Assembly: GCF_018919145.1 (NCBI RefSeq)
Contig: NZ_JAHLQJ010000006.1
Coordinates: 62,001 to 126,000, forward strand
Length of the DNA stretch: 64,000 bases
Direction: 5' to 3'
Origin: Paenibacillus brevis
GTDB lineage: Bacteria > Bacillota > Bacilli > Paenibacillales > Paenibacillaceae
Shown here: in pieces, positions 18,655 through 26,775 of the stretch
Numbering within the stretch: the stretch's first letter is position 1
Layout: every line of letters begins with the position of its first letter
Made by a program: the position numbers and the translations under genes
Notes under the pieces: model-generated
What the model was told of the DNA's origin: nothing
Database searches by the model: none
The model's input: the letters and a program-made list of their open reading frames with translations, nothing else

Positions 18655-19269
18655 ATGAGCCTGCAAAATGAAAGGTTGGAACGAGCGCTGAAAGAAATGG
18701 GAGAAGGCTCCGTTGAAGCCTTCGACGTTTTCTATAGCGAGCTTGCTCCATTTATCATGCAGGTGGCAATGAAGGCCATTGGGGACCGAATGGAAGCCGA
18801 GGATATTTGCCATGAGGTTTTTTTAGAGGCGCTTCGTAAGGGGCGGGACTATGATGCCGGGCGCGGGAGCATCAAAGCTTGGATGGCGGTCATGACGAGA
18901 AGCCGTTGTCTGGATCGGTTACGGAGAAAACAGCGGGTGGTTCCAACTGAGGATTGCAATCTGGAGTTCAGGGGCAGGGCTGCATCGGGAGAAGACATGG
19001 CGTTGGCTCGATTGGAACGGGAAGCCGTGAAGGAAGCGGTTATCTCACTGCCGATTTCGCAAAGGAAGGCGATTATCGGGTCCTACTTTTCCATGCAAAC
19101 GCAGCGCCAAATGTCGGATGCCTGGAACGTGCCGCTAGGGACTGTAAAATCGTGGATGAGATATGGACTTGACAACCTGCGCAAGCAATTGGAAAAGCAA
19201 GGCTGGATGGCCGTGACGGAAGGGAGCGGACAGGATGGACACGAATCGGCACAATCGACAGAGCCATAA
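18655..19269 (+). CDS. ECF-type RNA polymerase sigma factor
   Basis: A 204-residue sigma factor, resembling the SigK/RskA-controlled group. Region 2 spans about 20-90 (EAEDICHEVFLEAL, GSIKAWMAVMTRSRCLDRLR). Region 4 is at about 130-180 (LPISQRKAIIGSYFSMQTQRQM, VPLGTVKSWMRYGLDNLRKQL). A G-rich ribosome site precedes ATG 18655. Its 3' end overlaps the anti-sigma gene by 35 bp, so the two are coupled. It diverges from the NEW3-exporter operon, a likely target. Confidence 0.92.
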   Translation: MSLQNERLERALKEMGEGSVEAFDVFYSELAPFIMQVAMKAIGDRMEAEDICHEVFLEALRKGRDYDAGRGSIKAWMAVMTRSRCLDRLRRKQRVVPTEDCNLEFRGRAASGEDMALARLEREAVKEAVISLPISQRKAIIGSYFSMQTQRQMSDAWNVPLGTVKSWMRYGLDNLRKQLEKQGWMAVTEGSGQDGHESAQSTEP

Positions 19270-20131
19270 TACTTCCTCTGCCCATTCCTGCAGGGAGGGG
19301 AAAGCCGAAGCTTCCCGTTTCTGCTCGTCTTTCTATCCGGAAGAAATCTGGGTAGACCTGGTGATGGGGAGCTTGCCGGAGAGGGAAGCGGAGCGCTTGG
19401 CCCGGCATTTGCTGGAATGTTCGTATTGCCGGGACCAGGAGCGCTATTGGAGAAGCATGCTCGAAGAGGAGTACACCGGTGACATAGTCGAAACGAAGCC
19501 CGGGGACCGGAATTTATCAGCCCATACTACCGGTAAGGACAGCAATTCGGCCGTACCGGATTGGATGCCTTCAGGATGGGTTCGCCACCGGCTAAGAACC
19601 CGGGTTCGCCTTCTTGGTTTGCTCAGATATGCACGTTCCCGTCTATCCGGAGGCCGTTTTGCTGGAGTGTGGATTGCCGCATCCTGCTGCCTGCTGCTTG
19701 CGTTCGGGCTCCTTATCACGCAGTATACCGAGAGACAGAATGATACGTGGGGACAATATGTTCAGGATTATGAGCCCTCCGCAGCAACACTAATGTCTAA
19801 CCCCAACAGCATCGCTTATCCGATTCAGATCGGTCAGTCGGGTACGGAGTTCGGTATGCTGTGGTACAATCAGGGCTCTGAGGAGCTTTTGATGCTAGTG
19901 GATGGCCTTGTTCCGGATATCAATCGAAGTGTCAGGGTATGGGCTGTCCGCGACGATGGCAGGGACAGTCTGGGGCTGCTCCAATATCATCAGCTCCGCG
20001 CACATCTCTATGTTAAAAACCGCGCTGAGCTCCGGAAGGCCGATATGCTTGAATTGACCATTGAGCCTGTAGAGAAAGGGCATCCTGATGGAATGGCGCC
20101 CGTGATCCAATTCAAGCTGAATCAACAGTAG
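19235..20131 (+). CDS. Zinc-finger-type membrane anti-sigma factor (RskA-like)
   Basis: A 298-residue protein. The N-terminal cytoplasmic part holds a ZAS-type motif (HLLECSYC, about residues 64-71, with upstream Cys/His). One transmembrane helix is near 145-167 (VWIAASCCLLLAFGLLITQY). The extracytoplasmic C-terminal domain resembles the RskA fold (LLMLVDGLVPDINRSVRVWAV). It should hold the ECF sigma factor inactive until an envelope signal triggers its proteolysis. A GGGAGCGG site inside the sigma gene precedes its ATG. The identification rests on motif and context, not a full alignment. Confidence 0.82.
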   Translation: MDTNRHNRQSHNTSSAHSCREGKAEASRFCSSFYPEEIWVDLVMGSLPEREAERLARHLLECSYCRDQERYWRSMLEEEYTGDIVETKPGDRNLSAHTTGKDSNSAVPDWMPSGWVRHRLRTRVRLLGLLRYARSRLSGGRFAGVWIAASCCLLLAFGLLITQYTERQNDTWGQYVQDYEPSAATLMSNPNSIAYPIQIGQSGTEFGMLWYNQGSEELLMLVDGLVPDINRSVRVWAVRDDGRDSLGLLQYHQLRAHLYVKNRAELRKADMLELTIEPVEKGHPDGMAPVIQFKLNQQ

Positions 20132-20166
20132 CTTCTGAACGGATGGAAGAGGAGAGAGGGTGCAAC

Positions 20167-20943
20167 TTGAAGGACAGACTGGTATTTTTAGGTACAGGCG
20201 ACGCTATGGGGGTACCGCGGGTTTATTGCGAATGCGAGGTATGTCAGGAAGCGCGGAGTGGCGGAGCGAATCGTCGTTATCGTTCCATGGTGTCCGTTGA
20301 ATCTGATGATGGCGACGGGTTTCTGATCGATTGCGGTCCGGATTGGCGCAGTGCTATGGAGAGGCGGGATCAGCGGTTCGCTGGAACCATCCTTGTCACG
20401 CATGCTCATTTCGATCATATCGGGGGGCTGCCGGAATGGGCGGATGCTTGCCGCTGGTTGCATCGCCGGGGACAGCTCTATGCTCCGCGGGAGGTGCTTG
20501 AGCAGATTCTAAGACAATATCCCTGGCTGGATCGAAATCTGGATCTCTATACAGTGGACGGCGGAAGTAATCTCTGCGGCTGGAAAGTGACCGGCTGGAA
20601 GGTGAATCACGGGAAAAACGGATACTCCTATTCCTATCGTCTGGAGCAGGTTGATTTCGCCTGGGCCTATTGCCCGGACTCCATTGCGCTTCCGGATGAG
20701 CAGCTCCAGCCGCTGTATAATCTGGACCTGCTTGTGCTAGGCACAAGCTTTTATCAGGAGAAGGCTGAGTTCTCTACCCGCTCCGTTTACGATGTGACAG
20801 AAGCGCTGGAGCTGCTGAAGAAGCTTAAACCCAAACAGACGAGATTCACACATATGTCGCATGATATAGATTTGCGGCAGGATTATCATTTGCCGGAGCA
20901 GACAGGCTTTGCTAAAACGGACGAATGCGTAATTCTGGAATAG
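20167..20943 (+). CDS. Metallo-beta-lactamase fold hydrolase (PhnP-like)
   Basis: A 258-residue MBL-fold protein. It contains LGTGDAMGVPR and a Cys pair (CECEVC) near the N terminus, then the metal motif THAHFDHIGG and a distal His in FTHMSHDIDL. The layout resembles PhnP-type cyclic phosphodiesterases. The start is uncertain: GAGGAGAGAGGG supports the TTG at 20167, while the in-frame ATG at 20143 has no ribosome site. It lies 35 bp after the anti-sigma gene and ends at the terminator 20943-20988. The substrate is unknown. Confidence 0.82.
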   Translation: MKDRLVFLGTGDAMGVPRVYCECEVCQEARSGGANRRYRSMVSVESDDGDGFLIDCGPDWRSAMERRDQRFAGTILVTHAHFDHIGGLPEWADACRWLHRRGQLYAPREVLEQILRQYPWLDRNLDLYTVDGGSNLCGWKVTGWKVNHGKNGYSYSYRLEQVDFAWAYCPDSIALPDEQLQPLYNLDLLVLGTSFYQEKAEFSTRSVYDVTEALELLKKLKPKQTRFTHMSHDIDLRQDYHLPEQTGFAKTDECVILE

Positions 20944-20988
20944 AAAAAGCGGATTTGCAGGACGTAGGCTCTGCAATCCGCTTTTTTA
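20943..20988. terminator. Bidirectional terminator
   Basis: AAAAAGCGGATTTGCAG and CTGCAATCCGCTTTTTT form a strong stem between convergent genes, with A and T runs on the outer sides. Confidence 0.9.
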
Positions 20989-21003
20989 CATACTGGGCTG
21001 TAA

Positions 21004-21807
21004 TTAATTCTCCTGGCCCAGAATAAACTTCTCGATCACATGCTTCACGCCATCTTCGTTGTTGCTCAAGGTAACATAATCCGCAATTTCCTTCAAAGCC
21101 GGAATCGCATTGCCCATAGCCACACCCAGACCAGCAGCCTCAAGCATCTCATGGTCATTCCAGGAATCACCGATGGCAATGCAATCTGAAGGCGTACAGC
21201 CGAAGTGGGCGGAGAGGAATTTTAGCGCATGGCCCTTGGTGCCTTCATGATGCATGATTTCCAGGAAGTTCGGCTTTGATTTGGTGATATGCACTTGGTC
21301 GCCCAACAATTCACGCAGCTTTGGTGCGAGTTCGTCAAGAAAAGCAGGCTCATCGATGATGAGCATCTTAGGCGTAGGCTGGTCAACCAGCTTTTTAAAG
21401 TCAGGTTCAACATAATAAGGAGTCCGGTTCAGAGCCGTATATTCCTTAATCTTGTCATTATCTTCTCTTGAGTACAGTTTATCATCAATATAAGTCTGCA
21501 AATGCAGGTTATGCCGGATGCAATACTCAAACAGCTTTGTTGCCGCTTCGACGGGAACATAGCGTTCATACAACACTTGCTCGTCCAGCAGGTTCTTCAC
21601 AAGGGCGCCTTGGTATGTAATGATCGGCACATTCAACCCCGTCTGGCGCGCAATAGCTTGTGCTGATGCATAGGCGCGTCCGGTTGCAAGCGTCACGACG
21701 ACGTCTTGAGCGATTGCCTGCTCCAGTGCTTGTTGCGTGGCGGGAGTAACTTCCTTTTCATCATTAATCAGGGTGTCGTCGATGTCGATGGCAATTAACT
21801 TGTACAA
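21004..21807 (-). CDS. Cof-type HAD-IIB family phosphatase
   Basis: A 267-residue cytoplasmic sugar-phosphatase-like HAD enzyme. Motif I is DIDDTLI (8-14), motif II is around TLATGRAYASAQ, and motif IV is GDSWNDHEMLEAAG near 215-228. The start is a TTG preceded by AAAGGAGAGAGA. The family (YidA/Cof) dephosphorylates various sugar phosphates and flavin or PLP compounds, so the exact substrate cannot be given. Confidence 0.92.
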   Translation of the reverse strand: MYKLIAIDIDDTLINDEKEVTPATQQALEQAIAQDVVVTLATGRAYASAQAIARQTGLNVPIITYQGALVKNLLDEQVLYERYVPVEAATKLFEYCIRHNLHLQTYIDDKLYSREDNDKIKEYTALNRTPYYVEPDFKKLVDQPTPKMLIIDEPAFLDELAPKLRELLGDQVHITKSKPNFLEIMHHEGTKGHALKFLSAHFGCTPSDCIAIGDSWNDHEMLEAAGLGVAMGNAIPALKEIADYVTLSNNEDGVKHVIEKFILGQEN

Positions 21808-21845
21808 TGCGTCTCTCTCCTTTATCTCTAACTTACAGACTGTCT

Positions 21846-22748
21846 CTATTGTACCTCAAGGTTCGGAGATTTCAATTCGGACAGGAGCATTCCCGCTAAA
21901 ATACATCCGCATCCCACGATCGCTGCCATGCCCAGGATCTCTCCTCCAAAGAGGACGCCGGTGATTGCCGCAAAGACGGGCTCCATGGCAAATATGACAG
22001 CAACCCGGGCAGGACTCGTATATTTCTGGCAAGAGGTCTGTATCCAGAAGGCAAAAGCGCTGGTTGGTCCGATCGAAATGCAGAGAGCCCATAGCACCTC
22101 TGGTTTCAATAGCAACGGAATAACTTGCTCCGGGCTTCCGACCTGTTCGGTGAACGCGGAGCCAAGCAAGCTGAGAATGCCGACAACAGCCATTTGCAGA
22201 GCCGTTAAGGGCAAGGCCGGATATTGGGGGGCGAATACACCGGTATAGGCGACATGAAGCGCAAAGGCGATTGCACATAGAAAGACCAGCAAATCTCCCC
22301 GATTCATCGTGTACCCCGATTCTGCAAAAGCAAGCAGATACAATCCGATTGCAGCAAGTACAATGCTGCCAAGCGTAAAACGCGTGATAGGTGTCTTTAA
22401 TAGCAGCAATGAAAACAGCGGGACCAACACAACGGATAGCCCGGTAATAAAGCCGGTGTTGGACGTGGTGGTATACAAGAGCCCAACCGTTTGAAAGCCG
22501 TATCCAAGGAAGAGCAATCCTCCCAGAATGACAGCATGTCCGACCATCGGCCAGGATAGCTTCCTTAATTCGGAGCGGTAGAATATGCCGATAATCAGAA
22601 GGAGAAGGACCGCGGCTCCAATAAACCGGATTCCGTTAAAGGCAAGTGGAGGGAGCACGCGGACGGCATGCTGTACGAACAGAAAGGTACAACCCCACAT
22701 CAAGGCAACCAACAGAAGGCCGGCATCGGCAATTAGGGATCGTTTCAA
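21846..22748 (-). CDS. EamA family (DMT) transporter
   Basis: A 300-residue membrane protein with ten predicted helices in two EamA repeats. Conserved features are ALMWGCTFLFVQHAV in the first repeat, and SIGPTSAFAFWIQTSCQKYTSPARVAVIFAMEPVFAAI in the second (quoted from two adjoining parts). AAAGGAGGC overlaps an in-frame upstream TTG (22775), and the TTG at 22748 is eight bases after it, so that start is preferred. The cargo is unknown; relatives export amino acids or metabolites. Confidence 0.88.
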   Translation of the reverse strand: MKRSLIADAGLLLVALMWGCTFLFVQHAVRVLPPLAFNGIRFIGAAVLLLLIIGIFYRSELRKLSWPMVGHAVILGGLLFLGYGFQTVGLLYTTTSNTGFITGLSVVLVPLFSLLLLKTPITRFTLGSIVLAAIGLYLLAFAESGYTMNRGDLLVFLCAIAFALHVAYTGVFAPQYPALPLTALQMAVVGILSLLGSAFTEQVGSPEQVIPLLLKPEVLWALCISIGPTSAFAFWIQTSCQKYTSPARVAVIFAMEPVFAAITGVLFGGEILGMAAIVGCGCILAGMLLSELKSPNLEVQ

Positions 22749-22775
22749 TTCAGGCGGGCCTCCTTTTGAACACAA

Positions 22776-23103
22776 GTGATCAAATTGTACATTGCTGCAG
22801 AAAAATTGACAAGGATAGATTTATATAAGCGTGAACAAGCAGAACGAGCAGCACGAGTAGAACAAGAAAACAAGAAAGCAAGCTGCCCCCCAGTTGATGC
22901 TGCGTCGCTACTAGCCTAATAAGTTGGGAGCAGGTACGGCGAAATAAGTGCTGAAAAGCATTAAAATTGCATTATCATCAAAAAGGCATAGAGAGGCGGG
23001 CGGGCCTCCCTATGCCTATGAGCGGATGAAGAAGTTGGCGGCGCAGCTTCATTGCAGACTATCATGATTTGGATTCATGCCCAAGGGAAGGGGGATGGGC
23101 TGG
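22776..23103. other. Intergenic stretch with no recognisable gene
   Basis: Apart from the minus-strand terminator at 22978-23018, this 328-bp gap shows only A/G-rich sequence (about 22830-22880) and no frame with coding features. Confidence 0.5.
22978..23018 (-). terminator. Terminator for the 68-residue protein gene
   Basis: On the minus strand GGCATAGGGAGGC and GCCTCTCTATGCC pair and are followed by TTTTT. It lies about 85 bp after the stop at 23104. Confidence 0.85.
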
Positions 23104-23310
23104 CTAATCCAGATCGATATCCTCAATATTCGTAAAGTAGACTCTCACTCTGACATATTGTCCGTTTCTGCGTATGCGGAGAATGAGATAGTCTTCTCTG
23201 ACAGCGACTATGACGCCTTCCAGGTCGCTTCCGTTAAAGCGATCGATATCCACCCGTCTTCCGATCCATGCCCTGGCTTGCCGGCGAAGCCGCTCAATTC
23301 TACGATTCAT
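23104..23310 (-). CDS. Small conserved-looking basic protein, function unknown
   Basis: A 68-residue protein with an Arg-rich N terminus (about residues 3-19) followed by alternating beta-type segments (VDIDRFNGSDLEGVIVAV, YLILRIRRNGQYVRVRVYF) and an acidic end (NIEDIDLD). The pattern suggests a small Sm- or SH3-like barrel, but I do not recognise a family. A GAAGGTGA ribosome site and a dedicated terminator support it as a real gene. It stands alone on its transcript. Confidence 0.65.
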   Translation of the reverse strand: MNRRIERLRRQARAWIGRRVDIDRFNGSDLEGVIVAVREDYLILRIRRNGQYVRVRVYFTNIEDIDLD

Positions 23311-23426
23311 GGAATCTGTTCACCTTCTTTCTCATCAGGGATAGTACATTCTATGAAAAGACGAACCAGTCTGATAGAGATAAAAGGGGAGGGAAATTAA
23401 AAATATGCCAGTTTACTATAAGTGCG

Positions 23427-23600
23427 TGTTCAAAAAGTCGGCTTTTCAGCACCGAGAAGGTTGCGAGAACCCAAAGAAGGAGGAACGGAGTGTAGGCAGT
23501 ACCTACATGAGTACCGGACTTCGAGGGTGAACGCAAGATTCGATGTCGAATTGCCCCCCCCTTGAAGTACTTCGTGATCAAAAGCTGACTTTTTGAACAA
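23427..23600. repeat. Paenibacillus-type interspersed element with 20-bp inverted ends
   Basis: The left end TGTTCAAAAAGTCGGCTTTT (23427-23446) is the inverted complement, with one mismatch, of the right end AAAAGCTGACTTTTTGAACA (23581-23600). The 174-bp element contains no transposase. From memory, very similar sequences recur in intergenic regions of many Paenibacillus genomes, so it looks like a MITE or a mobile structured RNA. This is the only copy I see in the window. It fills most of the gap between the 68-residue protein gene and lplA. Confidence 0.75.
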
Positions 23601-23625
23601 CCTCTATAAAGCTGTACAAGCAAAC

Positions 23626-23657
23626 AGCCCGGAAGCAGGGGCTGCTGTCCGGGCTGT
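23626..23657 (-). terminator. Probable terminator after lplA
   Basis: On the minus strand AGCCCGGA, AGCAG, CTGCT and TCCGGGCT form a stem followed by GTTTGCTTG. The T tract is broken, so efficiency is uncertain. Confidence 0.6.
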
Positions 23658-23695
23658 GAGTATCGGCTCAAGGAAGAGACGCACTTATTCCATTA

Positions 23696-24700
23696 TTAAT
23701 CTTCCAGGAACACCAGACCGATGAAGTCTTCTTTTTCCAGGTTGCCAAAATAATGCTTCACGTCCACGTCCTCTAATGCGGAGCGAACTTCATGCTCCTC
23801 ATAACGAAGCCCGCGGAGCTTGTCCTCGATATCGGTGACATCGCCGACGCCAAAGAAGTCGCCATAGATTTTGATTCCTTGAATATAGCCATCCTTAATA
23901 TCCATGCGAAGGTCGATAATGCCGACAGGAAACTTCTTCGCGTGCTTGACATTGCTTTCCGGTGAAAGTCCGTAGTTCCAATCCCAGTTCTTGTAACGCT
24001 CGCGGGAAATCTCGTGAATTTTGTTCCAATCCTCTTCCTTAAGCTTGTATTGCGGAACATCCTTCGGCTCCATGCCGAAGATATGACGGAGCAGCTCGCT
24101 GCGGAATTCCTCGATCGTCATGTCTTTGTCCATGAAGCTCAGAATGTTGGCCACACGGCTGCGAACGGATTTTGTGCTCTTGGATTTGAATTTCTCCGGG
24201 TTGGCATGAAGAGAGGCCTGCACATCATCCAGGTTGAGGTTGAACATTAAAGTACCGTGGCTGAACATCCGTCCTCTGGTCGAAAATTGGGCGTTGCCGG
24301 AAATCTTCTGTTCGCCGACCTGCAGATCATTGCGTCCGCTTAATTCGGCATTTACGCCGAGGGACCGCAGCGCTTCTACCACAGGCTCCGTAAACTTGCG
24401 GAAGTTATGGAAGGACTGGCCGTCATCCTTGGTGATGAAGCTGAAGTTCAGATTGCCGAGATCATGATAGACTGCACCGCCACCGGACAGCCGGCGAACG
24501 ACCTGGATGCCGTTCTCCTTGACGTATTCCTGATTAATTTCTTCGATCGTATTCTGATGCTTGCCGATGATAATTGAAGGCGCATTAATATAGAACAACA
24601 GATAACTGTCGTCCTCCAGCGGAAGGTGTCTCAGCGCATATTCCTCAATCGCCAGGTTTACGGAAGCATCGGTAATGCCTTGATTGTCGATAAACAGCAT
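23696..24700 (-). CDS. lplA: Lipoate--protein ligase
   Basis: A 334-residue enzyme that activates free lipoate with ATP and attaches it to lipoyl domains of 2-oxoacid dehydrogenases and GcvH. The catalytic domain shows RRLSGGGAVYHDLGNLNFSF near residues 69-88, the lipoyl-AMP site region KISGNAQFSTRGRMFSHGTL, and an additional C-terminal LplA-C domain from about 250. AGGGGGA precedes ATG 24700. It is a single gene. Confidence 0.95.
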   Translation of the reverse strand: MLFIDNQGITDASVNLAIEEYALRHLPLEDDSYLLFYINAPSIIIGKHQNTIEEINQEYVKENGIQVVRRLSGGGAVYHDLGNLNFSFITKDDGQSFHNFRKFTEPVVEALRSLGVNAELSGRNDLQVGEQKISGNAQFSTRGRMFSHGTLMFNLNLDDVQASLHANPEKFKSKSTKSVRSRVANILSFMDKDMTIEEFRSELLRHIFGMEPKDVPQYKLKEEDWNKIHEISRERYKNWDWNYGLSPESNVKHAKKFPVGIIDLRMDIKDGYIQGIKIYGDFFGVGDVTDIEDKLRGLRYEEHEVRSALEDVDVKHYFGNLEKEDFIGLVFLED

Positions 24701-24952
24701 GAAAGTAATCCCCCTTATCCAATAATATATGGCTTGTCTATATGCTCTCTCTATTGTAAACCAATTTTCGGCAAAAAAAAGCGTGGATTTGAATTCATCT
24801 TCTCTTCGGAAGCGGGGTTATTTTTCTGATCGGGGTATGGTAGACTTCACCTGAATAGTTGAAGATTTGATTCGTGAATAGATGGATGCAGATTTGAAGC
24901 GTAAATATTGAAGGAAGGACTCAGCAGCAGTTCTTCAAGAGAGGTGAAGAGG

Positions 24953-26047
24953 ATGTTGGAAATATACGGACATGGCGGGGATTTACATACGGCCTCGGCA
25001 AAGTTTGGGCTTGCACCGAAGCGCTTTCTCGATCTTAGTGCCAATATTAATCCGTTAGGACCGCCCCCGGGCGTGCTGGAGCTGCTGGTTCAGGCCTTGC
25101 CATCTATTACCGCATACCCGGACCCCGGGCATCGCGGGCTTGTGTCAAGGCTATCCCGAATGCTCGGCCTGGAGCCGGAATGTCTGGTGATCGGAAACGG
25201 TGCGGCGGAGAATATGGCATTGGCTTTGCTGGCCTTTACACCTGCAAAGGTGGGGGTGATCGAACCATGCTTCTCGGAATACGCTAAGCTTGCTGCGAAA
25301 TTCGGGGCGGAGGTTATGGCTGTCTTTGGGAAGGAAGAGCGGGATTTCAAGGCTGATCCTGATGATATTGTCGAGCTGATCTCCCGCTGCGGGCTCGTAT
25401 TCATCGGGCAGCCGAATAATCCGAACGGGGTTCAGTATGGTTTGCAGGAATTGAAGAGCTTTGCCGAAGCGGGGGAACGCTGCAATACGGTTATCGTGAT
25501 GGATGAAGCGTTTATTGACTTTATTCCTGTGGAACGGAGACAAACCCTGGAGAAAGAGCTGATGGCCTACCGGAATCTGATTCTGATCCGCTCGATGACC
25601 AAGTTTTATGCAATCCCCGGGCTGCGGCTGGGGTACGCGATCGCGCATCCCGACCGAGCTGCTGCTATGCGGAACAAGCAGGTAACCTGGAGCGTCAACG
25701 GTCTTGCACTGTTAGCCGGTGAGGCTTGTCTGTCCGAGAACGGAACTTACGGCGGGGACACCATAGCTATGATCACGGAACAGAGAGCACGCTTGCGTAA
25801 TGGACTTGCTGAGCTGGGCTGCCGGACCTGGCCCGGAGAGGCGAATTTCCTGCTCGTTAGATTGCCTGAAGGCAGTACGGCTGCAGTGATACAGGCTCGA
25901 CTGGGGGAGCGCGGAATTCTTGTGCGAAGCTGCGCCATGTACCCGGGGCTTGGTTCCGGGGATATCCGGCTTGCTGTGAAGAACCCGGCAGCCTGTGACA
26001 GGTTATTGCATGAGCTTGGGGATATATTGGAAAGAGGGGACAACTGA
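24953..26047 (+). CDS. cobD: Threonine-phosphate decarboxylase
   Basis: A 364-residue PLP enzyme of the aspartate aminotransferase fold. It makes (R)-1-amino-2-propanol O-2-phosphate, the linker of cobalamin's nucleotide loop. N-terminal DLSANINPLGPP is typical of CobD. QPNNPNG is at 153-159, and the PLP Lys is 217 in RSMTKFYAIPGLRLGY. GAGGTGAAGAGG immediately precedes ATG 24953, while the frame opens at a TTG 45 bp earlier. It is first in a cobD-cbiZ-cbiB-cobC operon, which supports CobD over histidinol-phosphate aminotransferase. Confidence 0.9.
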   Translation: MLEIYGHGGDLHTASAKFGLAPKRFLDLSANINPLGPPPGVLELLVQALPSITAYPDPGHRGLVSRLSRMLGLEPECLVIGNGAAENMALALLAFTPAKVGVIEPCFSEYAKLAAKFGAEVMAVFGKEERDFKADPDDIVELISRCGLVFIGQPNNPNGVQYGLQELKSFAEAGERCNTVIVMDEAFIDFIPVERRQTLEKELMAYRNLILIRSMTKFYAIPGLRLGYAIAHPDRAAAMRNKQVTWSVNGLALLAGEACLSENGTYGGDTIAMITEQRARLRNGLAELGCRTWPGEANFLLVRLPEGSTAAVIQARLGERGILVRSCAMYPGLGSGDIRLAVKNPAACDRLLHELGDILERGDN

Positions 26048-26775
26048 TGGCAACGCCATTTTTGTATACAGGCAATGAAGGACTTTATGAATCCGAGAGC
26101 TGGGCGGGATTAAAGCTGATTCGGGGAGAACGCCATATCCTGCTGGAGGCGCCTGCTGGTCTGGACGGCATTAGCAGCGCGGTATACGGGGGAGGAATGC
26201 GGCGCGTGGAGCGGATGATCAACATTTATGTGGACCGCTTCTACCGCTGTGACAACCCGGAGCGGGATATTGCAGAAAGCTTGAAGGAATGGGGGATTCC
26301 TGCGGAGCATACGGCAGGACTGTTGACTGCCGTTCAGCTGCGGCATGCGTCTGTACAGGAGGAGCATAGCGGGGATTATTCCGTGCTATGCTGCGCTACG
26401 GCGGGCGTATCCAATGCCGCAAGAGCAGGGAGCCAGCGAACGACGTTCCGGGCGGATTGGACGCCGGGAACGATTAATTTGATGCTGGCGGTGGACGGAC
26501 GCATGACCCAGGGCGCAATGGTCAATGCGGTTATGACGGCGACGGAGGCAAAGGCCGCCGCCCTGCACGATCTCGGCGTGTGCGATGCCGAGAACGGCCT
26601 TTCGGCCACCGGCACAACGACCGATGCCGTCGTCCTCGGCGTAAGCCAGCGCCCGGAGTGGGCGCTGCTGCACAGCTACGCCGGCACGGCAACGGATCTG
26701 GGCGGCACGGTTGGCCGCCTGGTGTACGCCGCCGTGAGCGAGTCGCTGCGTGCCGCAGCGGCGGAGCGGGCATGA
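26047..26775 (+). CDS. cbiZ: Adenosylcobinamide amidohydrolase
   Basis: A 242-residue enzyme that removes the aminopropanol side chain of adenosylcobinamide, yielding adenosylcobyric acid. This lets the cell remodel scavenged corrinoids. Family features include SSAVYGGGM, ATAGVSNAARAG and GTINLMLAVDGRMTQGAMVNA, with ATEAKAAAL near the C-terminal half. The start overlaps the cobD stop and cbiB begins 4 bp before its own stop (ATGA), so the genes are tightly coupled. The 3' third is notably GC-rich. Confidence 0.9.
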   Translation: MATPFLYTGNEGLYESESWAGLKLIRGERHILLEAPAGLDGISSAVYGGGMRRVERMINIYVDRFYRCDNPERDIAESLKEWGIPAEHTAGLLTAVQLRHASVQEEHSGDYSVLCCATAGVSNAARAGSQRTTFRADWTPGTINLMLAVDGRMTQGAMVNAVMTATEAKAAALHDLGVCDAENGLSATGTTTDAVVLGVSQRPEWALLHSYAGTATDLGGTVGRLVYAAVSESLRAAAAERA

